Source of the DNA: Chimonanthus salicifolius
Lineage: Eukaryota > Streptophyta > Magnoliopsida > Laurales > Calycanthaceae
Length of the DNA: 64,000 nt
Assembly (NCBI GenBank): GCA_013350335.1
Contig: CM023535.1
Location: 23,343,746-23,407,745, forward strand
Direction of reading: 5' to 3'
The translations under genes and the position numbers were made by a program. The notes under the pieces were generated by a model that saw only the letters and a program-made list of their open reading frames with translations, was not told where the DNA came from and did no database searches. Of the stretch, positions 36,501-51,500 are shown in pieces. How positions within the stretch are numbered: position 1 is the first letter of the stretch; each line of letters starts with the position of its first letter.

Positions 36501-39500
36501 AAGTTTTTATTTATTTGACAAAGCTTTGTTAATTCATTCAAAACTTCAATTAATTTTTGAGTTAAGGTATAATTTAGATTTCCCTGTAAATTGTTTATAC
36601 TTTTGCCTTTGCAAGATTGGTGGAAAACTCTTACGATTTGTAGACTTCTTTTCCCTTAAGTTTTCTTTGTGAATATTTTGCCTTTGATTTTGCATTTTGG
36701 TTTGCTTTGCATTTTGATATTAATTTTCTCTTCTTAATTTGCATTCAAACATTAGATGTCCAGGTTGGCCACAATGAAAACATGTTATAATTTTGATTTG
36801 AGGAGTTGAGAGAGACTTACTCTTTACAAAACCGGTTGATTTGACAAGTAAATTTACATTCTTCCTATCATATCCAAACCCGTCTTAGACAATAGGCATC
36901 TTGAAATTAATGTCCCATTCAAACACTTGAACCCCAAGAAGTAAAAGAAAATACACCTATCATAGAAGAATTAGTTGAAGCCATAGATAAAATGTACAAA
37001 GATCTTAAGAAAGTAGGAAAAGAAAACATAAAATTAACAAAAGAATTAAAATTCGAGAAGTTAACAAATGAGAACATTTTAAAAGAACTTGAACTAACTA
37101 AAGACAAGTTGTTAAAATTTGAAGGAAATAAAAATAAAAAATAAAAATCCAATAACAACTCAAGAAGAATACTTAAAACTTAAAGAGTGCTTAAAAATGG
37201 AAATAAATGAAAAAGTAAATCTTGAAAATGATGCAAGAAAACTAAAGCATGAACTTCACTCATTAAAAGAAGACAACAAAGACTTGAAAAATGTCTTTAG
37301 TTGTGAAAAAGAAGAAAGTGCAAGAATTAAAAATGAACTTAAAGAAGCTTAAGCTAATACCCCTAAAACACAATCAAATCTAAAAATTGAAAATCAAAGA
37401 TTAGCACAAGAAGTTAATGAATAAAAATGATATAAAGAAAAAATTGAAATAAAGTTCACAAAAGGAGAAGAGAAGCTTGAAAAACTTGTAAAACTAAGCA
37501 AATCATTTGGAGACAAGACGGGTCTTGGATATAATAGGAAGAATGTAAATTTACCTGTCAAATCAACCATTTTTGTAAAGAGTAAGTCTCTCTCAACTTC
37601 TCAAATCAAAATTCTACCATGTTTTCATTGTGGCCAACCTGGAATCTAATGTGTGAATGAAAATTAAAGAGAAAATCAATATCAAAATGCAAAGCAAACC
37701 AAAATGCAAAATCAAATGCAAAATATTCACAAAGAAAACTTAAAAGGGGGAAAGAAATCTACAGATCATAATAATTTTCCACCAATCTTTCAAAGGCAAA
37801 GGTAAAAACAATTTACAGGGAAATATAAATTATACCTTAACTCAAAAATTAATTGAAGTCTTGAATGAATTAATAAAGCTTTGTCAAATAAACAAAAACT
37901 TCAAAAAGAGAAAACCATATGTTCAACTGTTTGACACTAGTGAACCCGTAGACCTTCTTCAACCACCCAATGGGTACCCAAGGCTAGGGGAATGGGTTAA
38001 ATACTCTTGATTTAGACCTCTGTTAAATTATATGTTCTTTGAACTTAAGCATATCAATTAGAATCTGCTATGCTTGGATTGCTTCATAAATGCTTTAATC
38101 ATCCTTGCCTAAATGCTTGTATCTTTATTGATGGTTTGAAGAATGACATTAACTGAATATCTTATCATTCGTCATTAGCCCTCACCTTTGATAAGCATTG
38201 CAGGAATATTTATTGGTAGCTTGAATGGCCTATTTCTATCCTATAATATCTTGTCTATTTAGCTCAATATTATTGATGAATGATCTCACTACTTGAGCAC
38301 CACTCGTTTTAAGAATGATCTTCACTTATACACATAGTTTACATGAATGAAAACTATTTGAATGTATCACCTCAAGGTATCCAACTTAATCTTGTTAATC
38401 TATGTTTGAATGCACTCATGATTTTCATACTCTGCTAAACTGGAATGATTTCTGATACATTGGAATGATTACTCTACATGGTTGTCCCATGATCTGGACA
38501 ACAAACATATCTGAATCATTACATAAACTGAATGTTGTGCAAGGACACTTTGTGAGGACATCCATCCATATGAGCTACCTACAATCTGCCCTTGTATATC
38601 ACTTCAGCCACATCCTCCCTCATTATTAATGGATTGAAAGATAAGATGAATATTGACATAGGATAAAGAGCATTTGTAAAATTGAAAATTCTTCTTGACC
38701 CTCACTTTTGACGAGCACAACATGTAATATGGTGCATCGGCTCCACACCTTAACTCTCTGAACCTTGACCATGTTGTCTTAAACACTTGTAGAGGTCAAA
38801 TTGAGATGTAAAATGAAAAGGCTAATCAGCCATTTTAATTGGTAAGCATATTTGGAATGCAGTTTGTATTGGCTTATCATGAAGGCTTGTCCTTGATGAT
38901 TTATTTGCCATGCCCTGAATTTCATGATATATCCACAAGTAAATCACCTGGGTATTGATGCGGAGCATAGCATACTTGCAATTTCCGTGCACACAGTTTC
39001 TATTTTCACAATTTCTATTTTCATGTGATTTCTTTATTTAGATGAGGTTTTTTTAGAAATTATTGTTTTAATTTAATTTTAATAAGTTGAAACTCTATAA
39101 AGCCTTGTAGCCTTCCTTCTCCCGGTACTATCCATCCTATTCTTCTTCTCTACTCTATTTTCTTCTTCTTCCTCTATTCCATACAACTAGCCGAAATCTC
39201 CATTGTTGCTGCCTTACAAACCCCTGTCCCAGACCATTGCCACCATCCCTTGATTCAAATCCTATTTCTGCCCCTGCTCTACACTTATACAGGTGTTGTT
39301 GTCCCTTTCTTTAGGCCTGATCTACCATTATCAGTCACTCCAGACGCATCCTGACTTCTGCCAGTCCCTATTATTGTTAGATCTACCATTGCCATCTTCC
39401 AGATCTCCACTACCTTGCCGCAACCTTCTCTTGGCCTCTGCCACTTCCGCCACCCCTTTCAGTCCTTCTCTTTGCTTCCCTTCATTCGTTTTTAACCCCT

Positions 39501-42500
39501 TTCATTTGTTCTTTACCCTAAAACCCATTAATCCAAGTGCCATTACTTATTCTATCTTATAACCCCATGCTCTATAATCAATCTAAAACTTTAGACCATT
39601 TCATTTAATTACATATGCTTTCTTAGTCAAAGCCATTCCACCCTCTTTTGGTGTTATTTGCATGATTATCTGTACTAAATCTTACATTAATTAATTACGG
39701 GTATTAAATCTTATATTAATTAATTGTGGATATTAATTGGATTTTAATTTCAATCCCTTTTAGCTTTAGGGTACATTATTTTCATCCTCTTTTAATTTTT
39801 AAAGTATCAAATTAGGCATTTAGGGTTACCCTATACTTAGTCCTGCATCAAGTATGAGGGATGATATTCACAAAGTAAAAATCTTACTGAAATTATTAAA
39901 ATTTAGATGATATGTTTTCCTTGCCTTGCTAGAGTATGTTTCTCAAATCACTATGCTTAAATCAAATTCTAAATATCTTCATGAATGTCAAATAAGGCAC
40001 AAACACATTATAAGAACTTTTGCCCAAATATGTATGATCAATAGCTGTTTCAAGATTCTTGTTCTTTGAACTATCTGCATAACTTGAGGACAAATGAGGC
40101 CCTGGCATTTGTGACAGTTGTCCATCTTAATATCTTTATCATGATTCTGTCTTGTGGGCTGCGTGTATAATTACTTCATTATTTATGCTGCTTTTGATGA
40201 TTTGTCGGTTGGTATAAGTTTGAAGGACATTTGATCTGAAAATCACATCTGAAAACTTCTCAAACATAATGTGTGATGATTTAAAGTTGGCTTATCATCC
40301 TGGGTTATCACCTATACCTTGATCATGACTTGTATCACATGGAAAATGAATATATGAGCATGCTTGACCATACTTTGAGCTTGAATTACAGAAAACTTGA
40401 ATGAAAATCATTTCATGAGATTTCTTGTTTGATAAGCATGGCAAGAAACAGATCAAAAGGGCTTATTCCAAATACTCTGCTTTTTTGCCTTAAATCTCAT
40501 ATTATATCTTCATGATATGCAAGACATTCCTCACAATACTTATCAAAAGCTACTGAGCACAGTGATGTATAAGAGGTGTTATACGATTCCCCATTTATGA
40601 TTAAAGGTCTATTTCATCTTTCATGCCACTTCATAAGTGCATTGCCCCTTCATATCCCTTGGTCAAGACTGAAAATGGGAACAAGAAATGAAAGATAGCA
40701 TCTAAATGAAAATTTCCTCTTTGGCTCCCTTAACTGAAAAATTATTCTAAGAAATGAGATCAAATAGGCTTATCTCATAGGCTGCCCCTAATTGCTCTAC
40801 ATGTTGAAACTCATAATTCTTCATACAAGTTACATGGCTGTATGAGGCTTATTGCTCATAATCAAATGCTCCCTAAAAGTTAATGAATACTGAGGTCTCT
40901 TAAGAGCTTTTAAATGTTTTGACATTCATGTTTGGCTTGCTTCCCAATGTTTGTTGAATATTACACTTCTCAACAATTTCTCATGGCTTCTTAATGAATA
41001 CTGTGTATGGCCAGAAATTTCCTTATTTGTGATTGAATAGTTTTCATGATGAGTATGTTAATTTTCTATCTTGTGTAACTCTATGATTTGGGCCATAAAC
41101 TCGTGATATGTTCCTTGCCCCAAATCCCAATTACTTGTATGCTTCATATTTGTCAGTCATAGTCCTCAGTCTTTGAAGTGAATATATGATTGACATGTAG
41201 GGACAAATGACTGCTTCACCATGAACATATTGCATACATTGAGTATTCCTCATCAAATTACAGCAGTACTATGATATTCATACTAGCAATTGCTGGGAAT
41301 GACTATGGGAAACACATCTGAAATGTACATGACCTTTTGGTTGTTTCCCTCAAATCTGAGAAGGGTGGAAAGAACTCCACTTGGATGGAAAATGAGATAA
41401 ATACAAAGGAGTAAAGGATTAATAATTCCATGGAGCCAGCTTCCCATCTTAATGCTTTCAAAACTATGCTCTCCATATCTGATGAGAATGAAAATGAACT
41501 TCGATCAAATCAGATTTGAATGTCCAATCATTGAGTATTCTCCAAGTAAGAGCTCTATTCCTTGTTCATGTTTCCAAGCTGAATGCTCCTAGTGTATCAT
41601 AAACAATACACGTCAATGGTTTAATAATTCCATGGAGCCAGCTTCCCATCTTAATGCTTTCAAAACTATGCTCTCCATATCTGATGAGAATGAAAATGAA
41701 CTTCGATCAAATCAGATTTGAATGTCCAATCATTGAGTATTCTCCAAGTAAGAGCTCTATTCCTTGTTCATGTTTCCAAGCTGAATGCTCCTAGTGTATC
41801 ATAAACAATACACGTCAATGGTTTAATAATTCCATGGAGCCAGCTTCCCATCTTAATGCTTTCAAAACTATGCTCTCCATATCTGATGAGAATGAAAATG
41901 AACTTCGATCAAATCAGATTTGAATGTCCAATCATTGAGTATTCTCCAAGTAAGAGCTCTATTCCTTGTTCATGTTTCCAAGCTGAATGCTCCTAGTGTA
42001 TCATAAACAATACACGTCAATGGTTTAAGAGCTAATGGTGATAAGTGATTTAAGTAACTATTTGTGCACAGGCTCTTCATTCTTATTCTTGCTTCATTGT
42101 GTGCTCTTCATCTAAAAGCTTTATATGTTGTTCATTCCTTGCTGAATGACTTCCATTACCACATAAAAATGGTACTTCAATGCTTGAAGAGCTTTTTGAG
42201 CATTATACTTTCACTCTTATCTTTGCTCATGGTGTATCATGATTACCTATTCTTCCTGTCTGTGCACTTCAATGAATATCCATAATGAATACTATGTTCT
42301 AATCATGATCACTCACTGCTATGGTCAACTCATATGATCTCATTTTTGTGCTTAACTCTAATGACTATTATTACTGAAAACTCATTCCATAATCTCAGTA
42401 CATAACTATTTTGTTGGATGGATTGCATCTCTGCCAAAAGACTTAATTGTCTTGCCTTGATGGATTCCAACAAACTGTACTATGCTCCTTATACTTGATG

Positions 42501-45500
42501 CACATTGTGTTACATTCCAATTATGTATGTTCATACTATTATATACTGATCCCATTGCTGGATATGCTCACTTTGGTTGTTGTACACTATGCAAAGTGTC
42601 CATTATACAAGTTCACATTCCATTATGCCCAAACTGTATCAAGTTGTTTTGGCATGTATGGTGGCTACCTTATACATCATGTGCTTACCCATATTTTCAT
42701 TCATGATGATCTACCTTGGCACATATTGCATATACTAAGGGGGGGGGATTTCATCTATATATATATACACTCGACTCTTATATGCTTAACATGATGTTAT
42801 CTCTCTGATATCTTGTGCATACACTAGGAAGAGAACTAGTTTCTCTTCATGTGCTAAATTCAATTGTACTATCATACTTAGTGTGCCTCCTGCATTGGTA
42901 TATTATCTTGGTAAAGTAAGGGAGAAGGCTTCCATGTCTCATTTTTTTTCATATGCATGAAGTGAAGGGAAAAAATTCATGAGCTTTAATATCATAACTA
43001 CTCTGTGATTTCCATTGTTCTCCTTCCCATTCCTTGTGCCTTATGGATAAAATGCCCCAAGTAAAGGGAGATGTATGAATTCAAGCAATTCAGAGGGAGT
43101 TGGTATTTTTTATAATGTCAAAGGGGGAGAAAAATGTGGAATTGCAATGTAAAATTATGATTGACATTGCATGAAAAGTTGTTCTTATGATTGACATTAA
43201 TGAATGAATGGAGTTTATATTTGATAAATCTTATTGTTCATTCATTTACAATTGCTCTTGAATGTACCTATCTTTAGAATGCAAGTATGTAGACAAGGGG
43301 AGATTTTCCAAAATCTCATTTCACGTATGCTTAAACTTAGGGGGAGCAATTATTTATTGTTATTTGTTTATAATTTTACGCAATAGTTTTTCATCATCAA
43401 AATTACCCTTATACTCTTGGGTAAAAACCTTTAGGCTAACAGTGTGTTTTGACAAATTCAATTAAAATATTAAAAATGGCATAAATAAGATAAATGACTT
43501 TGACAAGTAAATGCCATTTCAAATGAAACTTGGCTTCGATTGGGACAAGAAATTGATACCATGTTAGCTGCAAGGGTCCTCTTCCCAGGTAGGATCTCCC
43601 AGGTGCACAAGGCCATTGCGTGTATGCTTGGTCACAGTAGTCGGATAGTGGGTTTCCTTCATTTATGTAGCAAAGCCCTGCAGATAGCAAACAATTGAAC
43701 AAGGCATGGTTTAACTTTTAAAAACCTACAACTAAAAATTCTCAATTAGATCGTATTTGTTGCAAAATATCTGTCAACAAATGAGTGCTTATTACCATGG
43801 GCAGCACTTCTCAAAACAAATATAGCTAGATTAGATAATAGTAAAGAGAAATTCTTCTCTCACAACAGCACTTATTGTTAAATGTCACCTAAGTTAAGGA
43901 CTCGCTTAATAATTAAAAATTCTTGAATAAAATTTAAATTTTATGAAATTTCTAAACTTCCCATAAGAACTTCGTGTTTGGTAGAAGTGGAATTTTTTAA
44001 ATTTTCAACAGATGTCGTAAGTGTAAGAATTTTAGATTCCAAGTTATGAAAAAATGCTAATTTTAGAATTTAAATTTATTTTAAATTCTGCTGCAATTTT
44101 TGCCAAATGAGCCCTAAGTTGTTGCCATCTTGTTGCTCCAGAGTAAAGTCACAGCTCACCCTCTGATTAGGGAATACTTTAAGCAAGAGGATTTTCAAGG
44201 AAGAACTTCTATCTATATTATCTCCCTTGGAGAAAAAACAGTGTTCTCTTTGCTCTTGACTGCCTTGGGATGAGGAGTAGGGAAGGAAAATTAGCATATT
44301 TTTCTCTTCTCTTATTTTGATATTTTTCTTTTTCTATAAAAAAAATAGAACATCTTTTCTCTTATTTGCCTCTCCTCTTCACCTTTTTAGATTCTCCTGG
44401 CTTAAAAAAAAACTCAATTTTTCCTTTCTCTGTTCTCTCTTTTCTTGATTGCAACTAGATATCTTTATTACACATAGGTTGATTAGATATTTTAAAAATT
44501 AGTGTCATGGCATTAAGAATTTATATGAGATGGCAAATTTCTTATAGGTTAAGGTAATTTTAAAAAAATTATTCTATCCAAAGTTTTTTACTATTTGACA
44601 TATAGCCATAAATTAAACAGTTTTAGGGATGAAACTTGTGTTGGGTTTTAGAATAACTACAACCCGACCCAAAAAATAGGTAGACTGGTTGGTATATTTT
44701 TTATCTTGTGGTTGGGTTGGATTAAAGGATTATAAACCAGAATTAAATTAGAGTCAGCCTGAGTTTGGCTTTTACAAAACTAGTCAGACCCAACCCGACT
44801 TGACTTAGTACTCATATGTATAAATATAATTGATAATCAAGTTGTTTATATTTAATAAATAATCATGTTTTTCTCCAATGAAACATTATCCTTTGCATTT
44901 TTGTTTTTTGTCCTCGAACATTAAATATGTGGAAGTATTACTTCTTTTATAAATAAATAATTTTGTTTATTTAAAATTTATTTTTCATTTTTTTAAGATT
45001 AAATGCGTGGAAATATTATTTCTTTAAAAAGTAAACTAATCAAAATGATTATGAAAAGAAAAGTAAAAAACTAAATCAATCCACATTTTCAGGATAGAAT
45101 TGGGTCGGGTCAAGGTCTTGAAGTAGATTAGGGTCAGGCTGGATTAAAAAAGTCAGGCTTTAAAGTTGGGTCCGGTTGGGTCAAACTCAGCTAGGTATGA
45201 AATGGGTTGGGCTGGGCTTAGTAAAACTCAACCCAACCAACCTGAATTTCACCCCTGAATAGTTTTTATAAAAATAAAACACTAAAATTTAACAATAACC
45301 TTAATTATAATCATTTACTATATAACCTAATATCAAATATAAAGAATACTTTGATTAATAAAGTTTTAATTATTGAAACAGTATAGACTTCTTCCTTTAA
45401 AATGACAAAGTTTTAAAAATGACAGTTTTAATGTTTCGGGTACCCAAATCAACGTGATAAATAAGGACCCTTGAGAATCCTTGCATGAGACCATTCCAGA

Positions 45501-48500
45501 GTTGTAAGCAAAAATCCTTGATGCAGGGCATCTACACGGCACAAGTGCACTACACAATGTCATGCACTGCACAGTCATATTATGGACATATACCATCACC
45601 TAACCATAGCTAAACATGTACCCCGAGGGCAAAATGCTCGCGTTGATGCCCTAACTGGGCTGGCAGCGGCAATCTCCCTGCCAAAAGGTGAAACCCTAAA
45701 TGTGGTGGTTTGTGAAAGAAAGATCCTGCCACCTCTCAATACGCATCAAGCAATAGCCAAATGATATCAAGTCTGGACCAGTAGGCTTTCGCTGAATGAA
45801 GTTGGGATCGATGATTGGCGCAACAATTCATCGATTACATCCAATTCGGCATCCTACCGGACAACCCAAGAGAAAAGATCAGCAGTCCAAAGATGGGTGC
45901 CTCAATTCCACTATGACGTCCAAATGATGGTGCTATACAAAAAATTGTACGATGGCATCCTCTTACGGTACCTTTTGTCACGCCCCGACCCAACGGACAC
46001 GTGAGAAACAAGAATAATTTTTTTTTTACTCTAAAGCATGCATAACTCATAGTCCAAACATGTCACACCCACACGTGTAATAAGATCCCTGCGGATCCTA
46101 AGACTTATTGGACCATTGGGTTGATCGAACTAAATCATCAGCTGCCTATATACTCCATTGGAGACCAGATCTTGTGTAGTTCTAGTTTCACTTATTTCAT
46201 AGCACTAACACAGTGTTATTTATGACGCCACACCAGGACATTCTAGTGCCCATCTGTGGGCCTCATCAATAAAATAGGTCTCACCTATCACGGGTCTAGT
46301 CAATCACAGGTCTATACCAACCATAGGAACATCGTCAACCATGGAGTCTATGTCACTCATGGGATAAACATTAAACATGGGACCTATACACGAATATAAG
46401 TACTACATCCCTCCTCAGAGACAATACTCTAAATATGGGTCCAATTACCAATGGAATCAATGCCCTCCGTGAGAATATCCATCCACGGTAATAATATACA
46501 TCTATGGTCACAATGCCCTCTATGAGGATAACCATCCATGGGAATAATATTTATCCATGGAACCATCAAATCCACCATGAGACCAATATATCTACCATGG
46601 GTCCAACATGTCTATCATGGCCAATATGCAAACCATATAACCAATATGTAGGCATGAATCCAATATGTCTACCATGGGAACAACATCCATGTAACTAATC
46701 ATTCATCCCTGGTAACACTCCATCAATGAGTATCATTTATCCAAGGGTATAAATCATCTATGAATATAATCCCTCCATGGGTATAATCCATCCATGGGTA
46801 TAACTCACCCAACGAACACATCATCTACCATGAGATCTTCCATCTATATGAATAACACTCACGTGAATTACTACGTGACTGTGGCAATAATATCAAATCA
46901 TAAACATACAACGACCCCTATCAAGACTTATGGCCCATGACTTACTAAGCGGGAGGAGACTCATGGCTGGCGTGATCAAGTCTACCTTGCCCTGCATCCC
47001 TTCACCTCATGGGTGATTCAGTCAAGCTTTAAGGCGGTCGGACCGCACCTTAAAAATCCAGTACCATCCCCAGGAGGTAAACTAATATCTAGTTATGCGC
47101 ATCAACGCACATCAAATGTGTTATATAGCTGTGAGAGAACCCTACAGCGTGTAGCATGTGAGGAACTCACTCTTTGACGGCAACTATACGGGACCAAGTC
47201 TCTGTAGCCAACCCCCACCGTCCAGAATACATCTCTGGAACGAGCAGTCAAACATCATAATCACGTGAGGGACATACCCATACCACGTCTCAATATCAAT
47301 ATTAGATGAGGGATGCACCCACATAATAATAATGTATGAAATAGAATATAAATCATGCTATGCAACACTGTCCTGCTATCAATCTCATTAATGTGAACAC
47401 AATGTTCACTGAAGGACACCTCTATGGAACAGGCTGTCAAAACGTCATGATCTCTTGAGAGACATAGGCCACAACTTACAAAGTGGGAGATCTACAGGAA
47501 ACACATCCAATCTACCACACCATGCGTCCCTTCACCACTTTGGTGATAAAGTCAACTCTAAGGTGATTGATAAATGACTTATCAAGTTAGTACCGCCCAA
47601 GTAGGGCTCACAAGTATCTAACCCTGCGCAATCCGTCGTACTAAGTCAGTATCGCCTGCATAGGCTCACAAGTATCTAACCCTGTGCAATGCGTCTTACT
47701 AAGTTAGTACCACCCGCATAGGCTCAGGAATATCTGACCCTACGCAATCCATCTTACTAAGTCAGTACTGCCCGCATAGGCTCACGAGTATCTAATCATG
47801 CGCAATGCGTCTTACTAAGTCAGTACAGCTCGCATAGGCTTACGACTATCTAACCCTGCGCAATGCATCTTACTAACTTAGTACCACCCGCATAGGCTCA
47901 CGAGTATCTGAACCTGTGCAAATAGTCGTGAGAGCGACCTACAGCGCGAGGCATGTGAAAGGCTATACTCCTCAATGACAACCACAAACAGTTGTGAGAG
48001 CGACCTACAGCGCGAAGCATATGAGGGGCTATACTCCTCAACGGCAACCCTATAGGACCAAGTCTCATAGCCGACGCAACCATTCCAATAGGATTCCTTG
48101 ATCTAATCATCACCCTGTCACACCAATCTCCTCTAGAGAGTAGGGACTACTACTAGTGGGGCCCAAATAAGATAAAAGTACATCATGAAGTCCCATAAAC
48201 TCTTTGAGTCTCATCCCAACACTAGTATTTCTCAATACCATTATGCCCATTAACGAAATATCCCATTATCATATCTTAGATAACCTCCTAGGCACACATC
48301 AGTGAGTAATACCAAGGGAAACATATTCATAATTTCATGGGCAATAAACATATTATAATCACATAATGACCACAATTTCACAATGATAGCAAGCATAACG
48401 CATTCCATTACGTTTCATACATTCAACATAATTATCACATTGGGTTATTCTAGGGGGGGACATGGACTACATACCAACCATGAGATACGCATGTCGGGTT

Positions 48501-51500
48501 TTTTTACACATATTTTTAGTCCTTGCAATTTATTCAACCCGTCTCCAGGTGGTTTAACATCTCAAGTCCAATTACTCCCTTTTCACAGCATTAACCCAAT
48601 TAAATTCAACAATAATTCATCTCAACCCTTCCCAAAGGTTTCCAACAATTAACACAATTTATTCATCATCCTTAATAAAAATGGATGAGGGACAATGGAT
48701 CTTTTGATCGAGCTGAGGCACAATACTCTCAGTTGCCTACGTACCACATAGTGGATCAGATCAACCGTAGTTCATTATTTTTACGTTTGGGTTGACATTG
48801 GAAAGTGGTGATACTTTGGAGAAATCAAACAAGGTTTTATTAGTATTTACATTGCATTCCATGCATTTTCAATCATGTTAACTCCCTAGGGTTATAAGAT
48901 ACATGACCTTAACTCACCCATTTCACTTAATCTAACCCTTCATCAAGTTCCTCTTCAAATCATGGAAATTCATTTTACACATGGTTAGGTTGATCCACCA
49001 CAACCATTATCAACATAAGTATTCACCAATGATGTACATATATCATCACAAAAGTCAAAGCATGGCATGAAAACTACATTCATCATGCTATTATATGAAT
49101 TACACAGTCTAAGAATTCCAATCACAATCATATAATTCATTTGATACATACATTACTCATAATCATACACAAGTATGGGAAGTTATTAAAGTCCTACATT
49201 ACACATCTTGGGTAATCTTGATTTATCATACATTCTATCATACTTCAACATATCACAAATCTAGGAATTCTCAATTATAGTACACATTTAATCATAGGGA
49301 AGGGAAACTCATACATATGTATCTGATATAATATATTCACATCAATCACACATAGGCATAAGAAGGTCAAACCATAACCTTACCCAACTATGCATTGGAA
49401 TGTGCACAAGACAACATTCGCTCAAACATATTATCAAACACCTTGTGAGCATAGAATTTTATAAATATTCACAATGCCCTAAGTGTATGGCATTCTTCGA
49501 TTTTACCCAATGTTATCAAACTCGAATCGTAACGAAATTAGTCTAGGGATGTGAATTGTAAACCAAAAATCGTAAAATCGTACGATTCAGATATCCTCTT
49601 ACAGGTTCATAAAATCGTACAATTCATATATCCTCTTATTCCTATAACCATTTTGTTAACCTGGGCCATCACACCTTTATTGAACTAATATTAATAAAAC
49701 CTAAAACCTAACTCATCAATCAAAATATTCTCAAAGAAATTTGTAAATGTTTTTTGTATCTATCACAAAATATAATACATAGCTTATTTAGTATAATATA
49801 TCACAAATAATAAAAAAAATTGGTCAAAATCTTTGAAAAAAAATATCAAAATTTTTAAAAAATGCTAAAATTTTAGGTGACTTTTCAAAATTTTCCCAAT
49901 TAAAATTTCAAAAAAAATCTAAACCAATAATATATCAAATTTCTCATATTTACATTTACTAATTAAAAAAAAAAATTCTCATAATGTTATTCTTTAGGGA
50001 TTTTAAAAAAAAAAATTTGAAAAATGCGATTTTGGGTGGTAATGCCCTTAAAAACTTTAATTGAGTCAGAGTGCCTCATACACCTAGCCAAACTTTTTTG
50101 ACGAAAATGCTCCATTTGCATCGCGCTACCTCATAAATATCACATTTGATTGCATGCGCTAGTGACTGCGTATGTGCGCTAGTGGATGAACCTCCAGGCT
50201 AGCACATTAAGTCGCACTAGCGCGGGTTTTCTTTCTTTTATATATGTTATTTTATAGTATAATAAAATGTAGAAGATATTGTAGTCTAGTGGTAATGATA
50301 TTTGTATTTTATGTGGGTGACTTGGGTTCAATTCTTGACAATAGTGACTTTTTCCCTTATTTTATGATTGATACCATTTTTTCGTTTTTTAAGGTGTTCA
50401 TTTGTCCAAGGGTAGTGATTTTTGCATCATGAGTTTTTCTCATGGTGCACCAAAATTAAAGGAAATTCTAATTTTGCCTTCACTTCTCTACTTCCCTCTC
50501 TTCTTATTCCCAAAAGTATGGCTAAAATTGGAATTTCTATTAATTTTGGTGCACCATGAATTTTTCTCATGGTGTGTCCAACCCAGTTTATTTTTTAAGC
50601 CCATGCACAGTTAAGTCCAAGCTCGACGGGCTTTAAGTAAAAACCCGTTTTATTTTTTAAACCCAAACATATTTAAGTACAAGCCCGACGAGCCTCGACA
50701 GTCTTTAAGTAAAAGTCTGAGTCCAGTCTTGACCTAAATAAACAGGCTTGAACAAATATTTCCGGTCAACAGACTGAGCTCGAGCTTTTATGCTCAATTA
50801 CTTTTTAAGCCCAAGCACAATTAAGTACGAGCTCAACGGGCTTTAAGTAAAAGCCCGATCTCAACCCTAACCTAAATAAACAGGTTTGGACAAAGATTTT
50901 TGTCCAGTTGATAAAAATTGAACCCAAGTCATCCACATGACAAATAAATATCTTTACTACTAGACTACAATTATTTCTATATCTTATTAGCAATTAAATG
51001 TATATATAAAAGAAAATAAAACTTGCACTAGTGCAGAAACTTATGCACTAGCACACAGACCTAGTCACTAACGTATGCAATCGAAGATGGTACTTATGGG
51101 CCTCGAGTCCCAAAAAAGTATGACTAGACGTATGAGGCACTCTAACCCAAATAAAATTTTTGAGGGCACGACCACTCAAAATCACAATTATTGAAGTAAA
51201 ATCCCTTATTTTCTCCTCATATATTTTCTCCTATAATCATCAAATAAGATCGAGAGAATCCATAGGAGGGGAAACCCTTACTTAAAGGAATACCCCACGA
51301 AGGAAAAACTCTTATGAAACTTTTCCCTCAGTCCAAATGAGGGTTGTGTTTGGATGAGGGGTAAATTTTGCAGGGGTGGGTATCTAGGGGTGAGTAACTA
51401 ATTGAATACCCTTTACTTCAAAAGGGTTTTCAAAAGTGCCAGATTGCATTTGGATGAGGGATAAATTTTGTTGGGGTTAACTGGGGTTACCACTGACCAA

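Noticed and set aside
43436..43702. 88-codon frame taken as a separate chitinase fragment
   Set aside because: Exact splice signals and matching phases show it is exon 2 of copy 3 with intron read-through on both sides, not an independent gene.
45366..45599. 77-codon minus-strand frame
   Set aside because: It lies opposite the gypsy RNase H remnant and has no domain, so it is a shadow frame.
47584..47921. Regular repeat array, considered as CRISPR-like
   Set aside because: Units are contiguous without unique spacers and lie in a plant LTR. It is a minisatellite.
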